Positions 36,625-50,376 of a stretch of DNA of 64,000 nucleotides are shown here, piece after piece. Each line of letters opens with the position of its first letter. Position 1 is the stretch's first letter. Below the pieces are notes generated by a model. That model was not told where the DNA came from. It saw nothing but the letters and a program-made list of their open reading frames with translations, and made no database searches. Origin of the DNA: Liolophura sinensis (Eukaryota; Mollusca; Polyplacophora; Chitonida; Chitonidae); contig NC_088295.1 of the NCBI RefSeq assembly GCF_032854445.1, positions 81,450,644-81,514,643 on the forward strand, written 5' to 3'. Made by a program: the position numbers and the translations under genes.

Positions 36625-38271
36625 ATAAACATAAGTACGCGATCATTTATGCCTATGGTACAACATTGCAGTCTTCGGCGAGGGCTCAGAATTCAACTCC
36701 AATCCAATTTTTAAAAATGTATTTTTCTAAAATTTCGGCTTGAAACTGTTTTCGAACTCTTGTAAAGTCTCAGATGTCACAACGAGTGGAATAAAATACA
36801 CGGATTTTGCTGAACCGTATGTAACTGCCGAGGGTGATAATGCTGAAACACTATCACGCGAATTTGTTTGTCACGCAGGGATGAAATCTCGATCATCAGC
36901 ACTGGAACAGCTATTCAGCTTATAAGTGCGATCCCGAAGTTATACTTATGTGAGAAACGGTTCTTATGAACTGTTCTCTATATAGCCAAACCCTCACATT
37001 TGTATTTGTGGCTACATTCACACAGCATGGGTTTTATCTGACCACACTGCACCGACACAGTGCCATACACCATACTATTAAATGAGCCATATTTGTATAA
37101 AAGGAAATCATATATAGTCGTTTAATGAGTGTCTCATCCGTGGGATCCGTTTTGTTGTGATCCACAGTTTTTGCACATGTATAGACATGGCTAAGGACTC
37201 TCATTGTACTTAGATCCGTTCTGCAGTCTACATGCAGTTTCGTTCAGACAGTGTTTATTTTGCCACAGTGACACTGTTTTTTCCCTTCGTTTGGTTTATT
37301 CATGTAGCTGTGTGATCACCTCGTATACACCGACACGCACCTGTCCCGATTTGATGGATGCAGTGTCGTGTACTTATGTAAATCCGCGGGGAAGTCCCTT
37401 TGTTTAAGATATCACTATGGATATTCTCATAATCCACCTGTCGGCAGACGCAACCTTCAGAGTTTCACCGAATGGAAATATTACTTAAAACCCCATGTGG
37501 GTATTTTGGTGTGAATGTTTTTTTTGTCGCTTGCTGCATTCACTGAAAGCAATCGGTTTTAGTTTAATATTTATGAATACCAGACGGCAAGCGTAGTGAT
37601 TATTCTTATGTACCAGACAAACTTAATAACATGTTTTTATTTGCTTCTGTTTTCCTCAACAGACAAATTTTCAGTTGTTGTCTATCAATTAAACTGGAGG
37701 TAAATTATTGCATGAAACTGAGACAATGTGAATCATGACTGAAACATTTTGCTATCGCAAACCCTAAGACATATGTAACCGAAATTAAGAGTTAAAGTAT
37801 TGCTGAATTCTGATGTGTGTTTACCCCCATTATATCGTTTATTCTCCGATTTTTATTTGTTTCTGATCTAATAAATCCATATTCTTTCATAATAACATAC
37901 TAGTCCTCCGTCACCAAAATATACATGTAGGCTTGCAGATATATAAGTCCTAGGATGGTAATCTGTGATCTAAGTCGTAAGAAAACATAGGAGATTTAGA
38001 TTACCCAGAAACAGAACTATCCAGAAAACTCCGAATGCTATGAACCTCTAAACACGTGCTCTCATTTCAAGTGAAAGTCCATTACTGCTTATCTTATCAC
38101 TGTCATCTAATAATGACGCGTCCCGAGAAGTTTGCCTGAATATTCAGTGTTCAGTCGTTGTTTGCGCACTTGGTGTTTACCAATTGAAAAAGTTGTCTGT
38201 TCACCGTCTAATAGTGAGTGGTACCACGTGGACGAGGAGCTGGCTGTAGCTGTACTGTTTATGTTTTGCAG

Positions 38272-38515
38272 GTTCACCTTGTGACTGTGGCGCTCATGGA
38301 AACAGATAAAGACGATATCGGGATGACCGTGCCGGAGCTCACCTCAGACCCAGCCTGAATAGACCCCCCTGCTGCACCTAGCAATTTGCTCAAGCCTTTG
38401 TGTTTAACCACAGTATATACACACAGTCACCCGTCACACTCGATTGGCGGGTCGCTGAGTAAATCTATTCCTGCGTTTTTATTTTTGATAAAAGGGCTCT
38501 TATTTTACATTAGCC
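38272..38515 (+). promoter_or_regulatory. Leader exon of the PRR15-like gene with an upstream ORF
   Basis: A good acceptor, TTTATGTTTTGCAG, ends at 38271, so the leader probably starts at 38272 and is spliced to an unseen upstream exon. An upstream ATG at 38296 opens a 20-codon frame that ends at the TGA of 38356-38358, about 157 bases before the main start. Such a frame could lower translation of the main protein. Both the splice and the effect are inferred. Confidence 0.5.
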
Positions 38516-38953
38516 ATGTCTTTCTTGAAATTTTGGAAGGGTCGTCCTAAAGGTGTCAGTCGTGGTGGGTACGCCGACGAGGCCGGAGATCCATCCAGTA
38601 GCAACATGGGAGAGCACGGAGAGTACGAGGACGCGGACGGCGACAAGAGGGGCCGACTCAAACACTCTCTCTCAATATCACGCTCAGGCCGATACAAGGC
38701 CAAGAAAAAAGAGCGGACAGGCTTCCTCGACAAACCAGATATATTCGATGGGCCTGAAAACGAAGCGAATCAAAGTCAAACTAAATCCAGTGTTCCCAAT
38801 CAGTCGCCGTCATCGAGTCAGAGAGGATCTCAATCGAGCAGTCACAGACGGAACCCCAGTAACCCGACGAGTTGTCGTGAGGGTACCCAGATCTCCAGCC
38901 TGCGGCTGAAGCACCCTCCAGGTATCACCTCTCAGCAACCTACAGCCGTGTAG
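38516..38953 (+). CDS. PRR15: PRR15/PRR15L-like protein, single coding exon
   Basis: A 145-residue frame starts at an ATG in TAGCCATGT context. Residues 52-67 contain LSISRSGRYKAKKKER, which matches the conserved LKISRSGRFKEKRK-type core of the vertebrate proline-rich protein 15 family (PRR15 and PRR15L/ATAD4). The N terminus FLKFWKGRPKG is the expected short Trp/basic lead. The coding region is one exon, as in vertebrates. The rest is acidic (25-45), then Ser/Asn/Gln-rich (about 80-125), likely disordered, with no signal peptide or membrane segment. The role is poorly known; vertebrate PRR15 has been linked to epithelial and trophoblast cells. Orthology to PRR15 versus PRR15L cannot be decided, as the invertebrate gene probably predates the split. 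Confidence rests on the core motif and gene structure. Confidence 0.83.
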   Translation: MSFLKFWKGRPKGVSRGGYADEAGDPSSSNMGEHGEYEDADGDKRGRLKHSLSISRSGRYKAKKKERTGFLDKPDIFDGPENEANQSQTKSSVPNQSPSSSQRGSQSSSHRRNPSNPTSCREGTQISSLRLKHPPGITSQQPTAV

Positions 38954-41320
38954 CACCTTCCCCACCCCGACACACGACCGTGCATTGGCATATGATCTAC
39001 GGAAAAACAGGGAAACTGACATTAAGCTTATTTTGTATATCGGAACATTGTGTGAATATATGGTTGTACATTACCCAGACTGTTATTAAAGGTCTGGGAT
39101 CGGACAGCAGTTGCTTGTATGAATGTATTGACGAGTTCGCTCCCTGAGAGCCTGTGTTGGCGTCTTGTGTCTCGTCCAAGACCCCCTTTCCCCCCCTATG
39201 ACCCCAAGTGATCTCGTCTCTTTAAGATTTGATCTCAGTTTGAAGAGACAATGTGATGTCTCTAAAATCTGGAAAACTACATCTTGCTACTCCACATGCA
39301 GAACCATGGAGAAAGCAAGAAGTGCGTGCGTTGGTTGTGATCACTAACAAATTTGTCTGGACGAGCAAACTAGAGGCCAATTTTCCGTTGTGGATAACAT
39401 TAACTAAGGAGTGAATGGTCGATTTGATTATTGATGAGTACAGGAATGCCAGATTCATCATCCTCACCATCAGTACAGAAATCGAGGATTAGAAAGGGCA
39501 CGGGCAGGAAATTAGACGACCACAACAAAATGACAAAAGTGTATATTTTCTCATGTTTCTTATTTGTGCATCCCTACTTGTTTCCATTACTGTAATAGCA
39601 CATCACGTAAGATAATTATAACATTTGACCATGGTAATTTGAGTCAGGTAAAGTGACTACTCTCAGCTATTTTCTTCTGCAGTAATTAATGATTTATTTA
39701 TTATAGACAATCCGTTTCTAAGGCCTGCTGTCTGAGATGGTATTATGCAAGATTATCGTAGCATGTTGTCACATACTCAGTTGAACCTCAGTGTATACTG
39801 CTGTATGAACTTCAAGTCCAAACTCTGGTTCAAATTTATTTTAAAAAATACTGAAATTCTAAATTGAGATATGCAGATGTTGCCATCTGTCAGTGTGCCA
39901 GCTGGTTCGTCTAATTTCAAAGCAGGCGAAGCACTACTTAAATTTCCACTTTTTCGTCGAGTCATTGCGGCTTAATTCAACCCACGAACTAGCATTTATC
40001 ATGTTGAAGTGTATTTGTGTACACGTCTATAATGGCGGAGCAAATCGGGCTCTAGTTATGTATCTTAGCGAACATGAACAAACATTGCAGTGTTACACAA
40101 TATTTCATAATGTGGTGCTAACTTCAGTATAATTCACATTTAAATTTCAATATTTGGTACTAGTATATATGTAATATACTAGTACTAAGTTGCCCTCCAA
40201 ACTGAGTTGTGTTCATAATTGTCACTTACACTTCGTTTTTGTTTTCTTGGGGACATGTTTTTGCATGAGTTCTGGAGGTGTAGGATAAAAATTATAAGAA
40301 TAGTCAATAGACGTGAAATAAGATTTACCCGAAGATAAATTAATTGTTTGCAAATGGTGTGTGTTTGTCGCTCATTGAATATTTTTTTTAGAGAGAAAAT
40401 GGAAATAGTATATCGTAAAGCATAATACTGAAAAGTAGATATTTATGCAGTGTGTAATTATATAAATTTGTTTTCGTTATATCACGCCATTGTTGCTTGG
40501 TGCACATGTAACGGTTGTGCCATTGTGCTGACGGATAGTTTTGAAACAGTTTGCTTGGCATAACCTCGCTTTTGTGGCATTACCAGACTTTACCCGGATT
40601 CTTACTTTTAGCACAAGCCTTGAAATTTGGATACTGCGATAACGCGTCACCTTGGGTCTATAATTGTATTGTATCCACATGACAATTTTTTCAATTGCCT
40701 AGGGACCACCACTTGACTAATTTATCATTCACCTTCAAGTGGATCTATATTGCAAATGTCTAACTCCCGAAAGAAACACCATAAAGTTATAAATTCCTCT
40801 AGAAATTTCAACCTAAAATTGAAACCTAGTGACCATATTTTTATGCTTTTGTACTGTACTTGTTACAGTAACTATAAAAAAATTATGAGCATTTTTTTTA
40901 GATATGTACACTGTCATTTTTACAGTTTTGTTTTTATACCTATGATGAGATATTTATAAATGAAACGCTTTATGTCGACTTTTTTCCATGTAACGTTCGC
41001 CCGTAATGATGCAGACGCTAGACCACCTGTCTCCTTTTCATTATCTTGTCTTTTCAATTCATGTCTGGTATTTAGTGATTTTTTTATGTCTTTATTCAAC
41101 AAAAGTGCAGTTTTAAAGATAAATTTATAAAGTTGTGCTGAAAACGTTGCCATTAGCCTTTTTCAGTATTAAACATGTAATGCTTTTGTATGCACTTGAG
41201 TTCTAATACTGACTGTACATTGAGAATGTATATATATAAATATATATATATATGGTGATATCAGTTTGTACAGGTTTCCCATTAGTTGTACATTTAGCAT
41301 CATTAAATGAAAAATATGGA
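38954..41320. other. 3' flank of the PRR15-like gene
   Basis: AT-rich sequence with no coding region. An ATTAAA hexamer lies at 39085-39090, about 130 bases after the stop, and others at about 41168 and 41303. Either a short or a long 3' UTR is possible. A TA-rich microsatellite lies at about 41228-41255. Confidence 0.45.
40157..40185. repeat. Perfect 12-bp-arm hairpin
   Basis: GTACTAGTATAT and its exact reverse complement ATATACTAGTAC are separated by five bases (ATGTA). It is AT-rich, downstream of the PRR15-like gene and possibly within its 3' UTR. Confidence 0.85.
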
Positions 41321-44147
41321 TTGTAAGAAAATTTCACCTGTTGTTATTTTTGCTTTGGAGAACTTTTTTGAATACATGTGTATAACAGAACTTCTATATA
41401 TATATCTATATAGATTCGGATTAAAAAAGTGACACCATTCTGTTTCCACCCCCCGAATACTGTTCCTTTTCGCGTCATTGAGGGTATATTGTGCACATGT
41501 AACTCCAAAGCGAGGCCTATACAGACGATCTACAACACAATATGGTTTCATACCGGTTTTCTGAAGCATCCTCTTCAAACTATTTGGAAACCCTTTATTA
41601 ACATACGGTTTTAATAACGCTTTCACATATAACCCAGACATGAGTAATCACCTTGTCCTGCATTCCCTTGTGTTGCTTGATTAGAAGAAGCCGTGAAGTT
41701 TTTCCTAATAACACCCCCTCTTCTCACCTCAACATCGCGCTGAGCTGATACTTTACCATACATAACCACCCCCCCCCCCCCCTAAAAAAATCCGAAAATA
41801 TAAGCGTATAATACTGAGATGATGTGGCGTTGTGATGACATCGTTGTTTAATGACATCATTACCTCAGATAACTAGTCAGAATTTGCCTACGTACACACG
41901 AGCATAGTTTTGATTACCTTTGTCCGTATTAACATCCTCAATCTCTGGTTTATGAACTGCTGAAAAGTGCGACGAAAATCTGCATGCACAGCGCTGTAAA
42001 TACTGTGGTCAGCTTACTGTCATTAGTTAATATATTGTAGATGCTAAATCCAGCGCATATTGTGGTATGATTACGGTGGGCTAACATCAGGTCCAGGTGG
42101 AAATTTGAAAAACTTCACAGATCTTAAGAAAATTAGCTCGGGTATCACCATGAAATCTTCGCTGAGATATCGAGATGGTTTAAATCTGTATAGGATGATG
42201 TAAAACATGTCTCTATAGTCCAATGTCCAAAGCAGTCTTGAGCTTACCACAAATTTGTCCTAGTCGTTTCGATGAGAATTTAGCTTGATAATATTATGAG
42301 CTTTCTCCAAACGTTTTGCTGCGTGTCCTATAACAATAACTTATATTTACTCTCAATGGTTTCGCAAACCATTCTATTGAGAAAGACAAAAATTTGACAA
42401 CAATACGAAAATCCCAGTCGATTTCTCTAGAATTTAGAAAGAGAATAACACAAACTTTTAGTTGCTGTGGTTCTGTAGGTATACTACCTTGGGGCCATCA
42501 CAAACTCATCCACATTTGGTTGGCCCCAGAATAAGTAAGTTAGGACACCTCTTCGGCCTGCATCTGAATCTCAGACCAGATCTCAAATCAGAACAGGCCT
42601 TTAATTATACATGCATATGCTATTGGGATTTCTTCAAAGATCGGTATCTGGGATTGTATCCTAAAGTCAGATTTTTTTTTATCAAATCGACAACATCTAT
42701 ATATCTGGTCTCTTAATGAATTACCATAGTTAATACCGCAATAGCCACAGGCAGTGTATATGTGACACCTATAGTCTTTTTCATTTACTGAGAGTATAGA
42801 AAGTTTTTTAGTTGGAAGACTTTCATTAGTAGAGTTGTTTCTTGACGATCTGTTCATGAGTATGGAGTGGGATCATGCCATCAAATTTGTGATGAGTAAC
42901 AGTGAGACACTAATCCTAAATACTATAAATATCATGCTCGTAACTGGTCCTGATTGTATCTGATTTGCTGAACTATAATTCTCTACCTAGGTACAGCGTT
43001 GTTGCAGTTTTTTGAAGAGTTGATCAGCAAATTTTTTCTTCACACTTCGACTGTTATTTGACTGGTGATTCGCATGTTTTAATCTGAGATCTAACAAAAG
43101 GAGTTACATTGAATTCGAATCCAATCTACAGTTCCGAGCATCAGTCTTACAGGCTTTATATTCTATATACTGCTGGTTTCAAGTACAAAATGTCTTTGAT
43201 ATCATATGGAAGTTGTATGGGTTATCATATTGCTTTTTACAAGTCACTAGTTGGAGTTAACATCAACACTTCAACCGTTAGGGGAAATAAGGTTAAATAT
43301 ATTTAATATGTTAATAACTGTTTACTATACCACGATGTGATTTTTACTCAAACATATCGGAGCTTCAAGATGTGTACATGACTAGAATCCGTCGTCACGT
43401 CACAATCTCAGCCAATGAGAAAAAAAAATCTGTTTTTTGTTATGTTGAGGAGGTGGGATTGGATCATCTTGTTAGGCACGTTGATTGCCAGAGAGCAATC
43501 CCAAACAACTTGACACACTCTGTGTTATCCGACTGTTACATGTCTGTATAAGGAGGACAGGTAGGTTGCCAAACTTGAGTACACTAAGACACAACATGGC
43601 CCGACCTGTGTTCAAGCACGGGTCAGCCTGACAAAATCTACTTTTTACATCGGGTTAGGTAAGTTCATACACATAATTACAATACAGGCCCATCCTCCAA
43701 TGTAAGGAGAAAAAATTCTGAAACGGATCTGTGTTATAGTGAGTAGAACGTGCCCTAGACTTTGTAAAATGACGAAAGAGATGACAAGAGTGTAGGATAT
43801 GTCAGGCAGAGATGTTGTCATTTTGAAGAGCTGCTGATATACCTCAACATTTTCATACTAAGAACAATTGTTACCTATGATTGTATCAGTTGTATAGCAG
43901 CTAGCAACTGCTGTCCGTCACAGGACAGCAATGGTTTGCACTGCTCACATTGGCTCTGTATACATGACATGATGCGTGTAGGGTATATATAATATGTATG
44001 GTAAAGTCCACATTGTGTATATTTTCTGTACACATGTATATACACACGAAAACCATATTCTATAAGTATCTAAAAGACAAATTAAACAAAGCTACGCAAA
44101 TACTATACAACTGTAACTACCTCCTGAAGGTTCACAATATTTACTGC

Positions 44148-44362
44148 TTAATACCTCAACCTTTCCGGATATGAAAGAGCAACATTCAGAGCCGATTGTG
44201 GCACTTTTTAAGTTGATTTCGGTGACAAAACTGCATTAGTTGGATTGGTTAGTTTCAGGGCTTTACAAAAAACTAATTTTAACAGTCTACACAGAATAAT
44301 GACTTCAAAATATGCTTGAATAAACACCTTGCAAACAGTTGAAAAAGGCTGAACAATTTTAC
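44148..44362 (+). repeat. Dispersed repeat, copy 2
   Basis: Same family and orientation as 16152-16375: GATATGAAAGAGCAAC, TTGGATTGGTTAGTTTCAGG, ACAGAATAATGACTTC and ATATGCTTGAATAAACACCTT align in order. Each copy is followed by an A-rich tract, about 430 bases downstream at 16.8 kb and about 100 bases downstream at 44.46 kb. Confidence 0.75.
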
Positions 44363-45540
44363 TCAATATAGCTATAACTTTACATAATGTTCGTGTATAT
44401 TTGATTAGTGTTTGTACCTTTACTTAAAAAAAACTATATAAGAAACTATATATATGAATATAAAAAAAACAAAAAAAAAAAAACAAAAAACGGAGCGATG
44501 TTGTGCTTTTAAAACGCTTTGCTTATGCTACTTCTCAACTAACTGTAAATGTACAGTCAGAAGTGAGATAGATGTTTATCTACACAAACATGCACTGTAG
44601 CTCAAACTGCCAGGAAACTTTATTGTGAAAATGCACTGTATGTTTGTTATCACAATACAGGTGAAATAACAGGAGAGGAGAGGCCTACATGGTACTATTA
44701 ATGACAAGTGTGTTCGGAAATAAGACAAATGTACTGGCATGGAACATACTGTGTGACACATGTTCCAAGCAACAAAAGAAATTGTGTTTATATAGACAGA
44801 CTATATTTAAACAGAAAGCCGTTTGTCTGTTGATAAAGAGAACGACGAAACCCAAAAGAATATAATGCTACCCCGATAGTCAAGTACGGAAGAAAATATT
44901 CTTTTATATAGATGGCCACGAAACTATATATATCCTATACAGTAAATATAGGTTACCCAGTAATGAAGACCGTGTCGATTTGGGGTATGGATTAGTTTGA
45001 AATGAGTGTTGTTTGGCATCTATATTTACTGCGCCCATTGTGTAACCTTCTCCCACACAGAGTCTTTGCCGTTAAATTTACTAGTTTGATGAACCTTAGC
45101 TCAGACTTCATATATAATATGATAAACACACACAGTGTGAACTTCAACTTGACGGGTACTGTAGCTAGAAGGTCCGTCTAATTAATAAATGGGAGTTGAG
45201 TGGCTTTTGTGTGAATATATCAGATATACCTTAGGAGAAGTACAAATCGTTATGTTATCAGGTGGAAGGTTAATTAGTTTGAAGGTTACACCTGAGACCC
45301 ATTGTGAACATATAAAGACACATAGAAGAAAACGAGTGCCTTTGAGATAAACATTGCGTAAAAGCACCACAGATATAAAGGTATATATAAAAGCTGGCAC
45401 ATAACTAACAAAATTCTTCAAATTTTAACACCTTTTGTTTTTAGCTAATGGACAAGACATTTTTACAACCATTCAGTACACTGACAATGTTCATGTCAGC
45501 TCATGCTTTGTTAGCCTTTCACACTTTTTGAGTTATTATT

Positions 45541-45640
45541 CGTAAAATGCGATCAGATTTTCAACAACCGGAACAAAAGGTAACCTTCTGGATCAGAAAG
45601 TGGCCCAATGATCTGATCGCATTCTTGATACGAGAAATTC
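45541..45640. repeat. Short inverted repeat
   Basis: AATGCGATCAGAT (about 45546) and ATCTGATCGCATT (about 45611) are exact reverse complements about 50 bases apart. The outer flanks CGTA and TACG also pair. It could be a small foldback element or a chance palindrome. Confidence 0.55.
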
Positions 45641-48404
45641 CGAGTGTATAATATCCAAGCCTAGCTTAATGAGCATCATAAAAACGTATCAAATAATAGA
45701 AACATTAATTAGATTTAAGTGTTTGGCGAATGATAAAAATCATTTTTAAGTCCTTTGGGCTATGCAGTATGTGGACAGATAGTGTATCTTGGTAAAGCGT
45801 GTCTCCTGCAATATCATTCACCTTTGCCGACCATCAGATATCTGCAAGGATGCTCGACTTGCGTTTTCACATATCAATACATCAATCTCGTGTAATGACT
45901 CACAGGTATTTGTTTTCAAAGACTGCATGAATATTTTCATCAAAGGATGTGAATTATAGCCACATAAATTCATTCGTGCAGGTCTGGATCAAAACATAAC
46001 GGTTTTATGGTTTTGAACATGTTTTTTAATATCTGGCGTGCCTGTGCAGAGAAGTATTGATTGCCCATATGGCTTGTTAGTATATTATAGACATATAGGA
46101 TTTGTGTGGGCGTAATTTATGAGAAGTTTCGATCTGTGATCTTATGACATTTATATTTGAACACCAAACATCATTAACCTTATGTCGGTTATAAAGTCTG
46201 CGCCATTAAAGTTTTATATCTCATTGCCTTTTATTTTCAAACACTTGGAATGAATCATTATTTCTTTAGACACAGACACCTTGGCAACATGTAAACAAAT
46301 GATCTTGACGGTGGCACGGTTTGAATTCTGATAGTAAGCCCTCTAGTTTTACCCCTACACTGTGTATTGTTTACAAATTCAGTTAACCGAACTCGCCATT
46401 AACCGCTGTAAAGATATAGCAAGGACGTCTCAACCCATTAATTAGCTATAAATGAAACTTAACTATATATGCTTTACATGTTATCGTTGCATACCCTAGT
46501 GCTTTACTGGAAAACCAAAGACACAGACATGACCCTGGGCATGGTGCCGGACAAATCAGTACTTTACCTTTATGTTGAGTTATGATGGTACAAGATTGGC
46601 TAATTTAAATTGGCGTGGCCTGAATCGGGTTTGAACTACTGTCTGTCCTCGAGACTGGAGCTCTGTATCCCAATAAGATACTGGTATTTTGATACGGCTA
46701 AACTGATGCAAACGTATTAGTGATTACACCCGCAAACAAAATGACATCGCCAGCACCCGCTCGCATAAGTAGCACCTTCTTTTGTGCTGGAATCGTCTTC
46801 ACAGTCAGACAGTTTAAGGCAAATGGTATGGAGTACAAAATGTAGGTGAGAATAATGTAGCTAATTTAAGATTTTCATGAAGTCAGGTTGCGGGGCCACA
46901 AATCTATCTTAAGCTTGGAGCAAATTTAGTTTTAACGTGAGGCCTTACACCGGACGTAAATTATACATCGAAAGCCCATAACTGTCTTCATCATAACAGT
47001 GTACACCTATACCCTTTGTGTTAAAATAACAATTTCAGTGGTTGGTCACAAACATAGCACAACGAACATTCTTGAAGCTAAGACCAAGTATGTAATTAAC
47101 CCAAGTCAGCTTCACGATCCCTGAGCCATTAAATAAGGGCAGGTTAAAGAACAGGCCTTCATGTGGAAACATTTGACAGGCTGCTATGAGGTGTGGTGAC
47201 TCTAGTTACCTTGTGTAGCAACCAAAATATCATAACAAGATTCCATCTCTGATGCGTTTATGAACACAATGCCCCCGGTTGAAAACAGCATGTAGGTATA
47301 GGCTTACACTTATATTGGTATAAGTGCTTTTAGTTTAGAGGGTAGGTTATATAATATATAGCCCGAGCGTATGTCAGCGTGACTTATCTCCTTGGTCGGG
47401 AGTTTATACAGGTGGTCGACACGACAAAGCAATGTTTAACCTTGCAGTGAGTACCTAGTCTGAAGACCATGACAATCCCCTATAGACGGATTATATGTAT
47501 ATACAGGAACCGAGCACAACGTGTAGTTATTGCTGCCTTATGTATAAGTCCTTACAGTCGAGCGGTAATTGCGCAATTGCTTTCGTTTTTGTTAACAGAA
47601 ATAGATCAAAAAAATTCCCATTGAAAATAGGCGGCCAAGTAAACTGAGATATAATTGTTCATGACAAAAACTGCTTAATTGCACTGTGGATCTTTATAGT
47701 GCCTACACAGGCATACTTGTTTTAAACAAGATATGATATCATCTCCCGAACACAGGTATAATTAAAGGAAGTGCCGTCTGCTTAGTTTATAAAAATGGAA
47801 ACGTATCCGAGGCTTGTTTGGCATGAAACGATGAATGCAAGCTGCAGACAATGTTTTGCCCCATAATGTTTTGGGCATGGCTAAAACATATGTAGATTTA
47901 CAATATGTACATGTATCTATTCTTGTTTCGTAAAATGTGGGAAGAAGTAACAGATAGTTTCAGAACTATGAGCGATGTGTATAGTTTACACCGCTTGGAG
48001 GAACAGTTTTATATACGGTGTAAAAAAAGCCTTGTCCAACAACATCCTGTATTTAAACAACAGCAAAATGTCCAACCGGTGGAAAAACCACTGCTAAAAT
48101 AATTTAAAAGTTAAGCGCAGGGAAATATTTTTAAGTGGATGAGACTGACGGTGATTTGTACTTTCTTGCTATCCTCGCCATTATTTACTATCCGAAAAAT
48201 CCTTCACCTGCATGGTAACGGCTAGGTTTATTGGTGGAGAATACCTGGACTAAGCCGCTGGGAAGCTGCCTCACCTTGGTAGGTAGCTTACTTCGCAAAC
48301 TTGCGAACGTAATGCCGCCACACCTGTCGATCAGTGAGTTTATCTCTTCATGACGTAAGATTTCCCTCTTCTTTTCTAAATAAAACTCAAAACAGCGTAA
48401 CTGA

Positions 48405-48465
48405 AGTGAATACATTTATTTATTTATTTAATTGTGTTTTACGTCGTACTCAAGAGTACTTTGGT
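48405..48465 (-). mobile_element. SINE tail fragment
   Basis: On the minus strand: ACTCTTGAGTACGACGTAAA, then ACACAATTAAATAAATAAATAA. This fits the 3' end of SINE family 2. The remainder is lost or too diverged to follow. Confidence 0.7.
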
Positions 48466-50376
48466 GACACAGAGCAGCCCATGTTGCCTGGATTATCAAT
48501 TTTCCGACAGTTACAATGATACGAGGTAAACATTAAATGTTGTGAAGAAACTGCGATATTTTTTTTCCATGTAGGTCGTATAAAACTAAATTTCAACCAC
48601 GTTGATATGGCCTGGATTCCCTCATGGATATATAGTTGGTTTGTTATATTTTTGAGGTGAACGTCTCATTTCTATTCGTGGTTTTGTGCGCTGGTTTGGA
48701 AGCTGATGCACAAGAGTTACTTTACAGACAGTGGGACAATGGCCCCACAAACTGACCCACACCCACAAATAACCCCCAATTAAACGTCATTCATGTGCTG
48801 AGATCTCTCCATACCTGTTATCAGTGTCAATCAGCATTTCCATCCTAACAGCTATACATTTATATCTGAACAAGGTTTCCGACAAACACCATGACCTGGT
48901 CATTTCTGTACCTGGTGCACCTCCAACGTTCAAGTATATTGGCTAATGATGTACCAGTACTCTCTATATTTAGTCTGCCCATGTAAGTTCATGGGAACCA
49001 AAAGTATTTAAGCTGCAAGCTACCTCGGGCACTCCAGTTTCTTCCACATGCAAAATTAACTGCTTTAAGTGTAAGAGAATATTTTTTTAAATAATGTGGC
49101 CTTAGACAAAAATCAAATAAGTAAAACGAAACACATATTTATGCAGGCTGTACTAGGTGTGAGAAGGTTGGTACCTGACTCAAATGCTCACCTATTTAAT
49201 AGCGTTTATATTTCCTGCAGATCTTTACAGTGATAGGTTCTAATTACTCTTATCGCCATAACGTATCTTGTTTTTTATTTCATACCTGAACAAAGCGTAC
49301 CCATTTTATATTCAGTGCCCGTCTTGTCAACAAATTTAATAAACAACGGAACTTGTGAATGTCAAGATTATCGGAGACGATCCCCATGAACTAATTACCA
49401 AGGCTCATTCAACCTGAAGTACAGATTAACTCGCCCGATTATCATGATTTGCGTATGGTTCTTCATTACATCCTTCGTATACTTACCCTAGTCTGTCCGT
49501 TATCACGTTCTAAAATCGAGATAAACATTTATCTTACAGTTATATTTCACAGAAATGCTGCAATAAGAAATATCAATAGCAAGTACAGAACAGACAGGTT
49601 TGACCTTTGGACTCGGTGTGACGCACATATGTGTTAGTTGAAGATTACCCTTATCAATGATGTCTTCGCGCAAGCCTATGATCAGCATTTATCAGCAAAA
49701 TTGTTTCAGGTGTCCATTGGAATCATGTGGTGCGTACCAGTACAAAATTGAGTAGGAGTAAGTGCAACTCTTTCCTCCCTGGCAGCTAAAAGAGCGTTTG
49801 AAGCGGCTGATAGTGGGAACAAATCAAAGCCTTCAGAACAATCACGTTCATGTTTCCTAATTATATAAAAAAAAATTTGCCTTTATGTTTACAGATTTTC
49901 TTGGACATGGCTAAATGCCAAATCAGTTAAAATGATTACCTGCTAGTGCACAGTAGGCTATGAATTGGGGTATTCAAAATGTTGTCATTTGAAATGGTGG
50001 GGATTTTTGTTTTTAGTGGACTTTCGATCTGGAAGGTTAGTATTATTTCCAGACTCCAGCAGAATATTGTTCGTTTGGTTCTCGACGTCCTCCACGGAGT
50101 GACACCACTGTACTATAGTCAAGGAATTGAACCATCTTGTTATATATGTGTCCTCCGATCTGGGCTGATCCTGCAGACATCTGTAAGACCGAATCAGTCC
50201 TTGCATGGGCCATGTGCACATTAATGCACCTATCCCTATAAAGCTTACACCACTTTTTTTTTTACCTATATGGCTAGATAAATGCGATCATGCCACTGAT
50301 GGAAGACTGTATTTCTTCATCCTTTAGAATTAACAGTTTCGTTCAGGTACAGAATCAAAAGGCCCATATCCTTGTC

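Larger units (their letters stand above)
18361..38271. other. About 20 kb intergenic region without a recognisable gene
   Basis: All open frames here are below about 125 codons, lack recognisable domains and have no convincing splice partners. The region holds SINE copies, small tandem duplications and inverted repeats, listed separately. It separates the GRHPR-like gene from the PRR15-like gene on the same strand. A splice acceptor just before 38272 means that one or more non-coding first exons of the PRR15-like gene could lie here. I cannot place them from sequence alone. Confidence 0.6.

Noticed and set aside
46545-46680. tRNA-like B box on the minus strand
   Set aside because: Only one box-like word (AGTTCAAACCCG) is seen, with no A box or SINE tail.
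47905-48102. Charged 65-codon frame that looks protein-like
   Set aside because: No known relative can be named, no supporting exon lies nearby, and the length is within chance. Kept only as a note in the intergenic entry.
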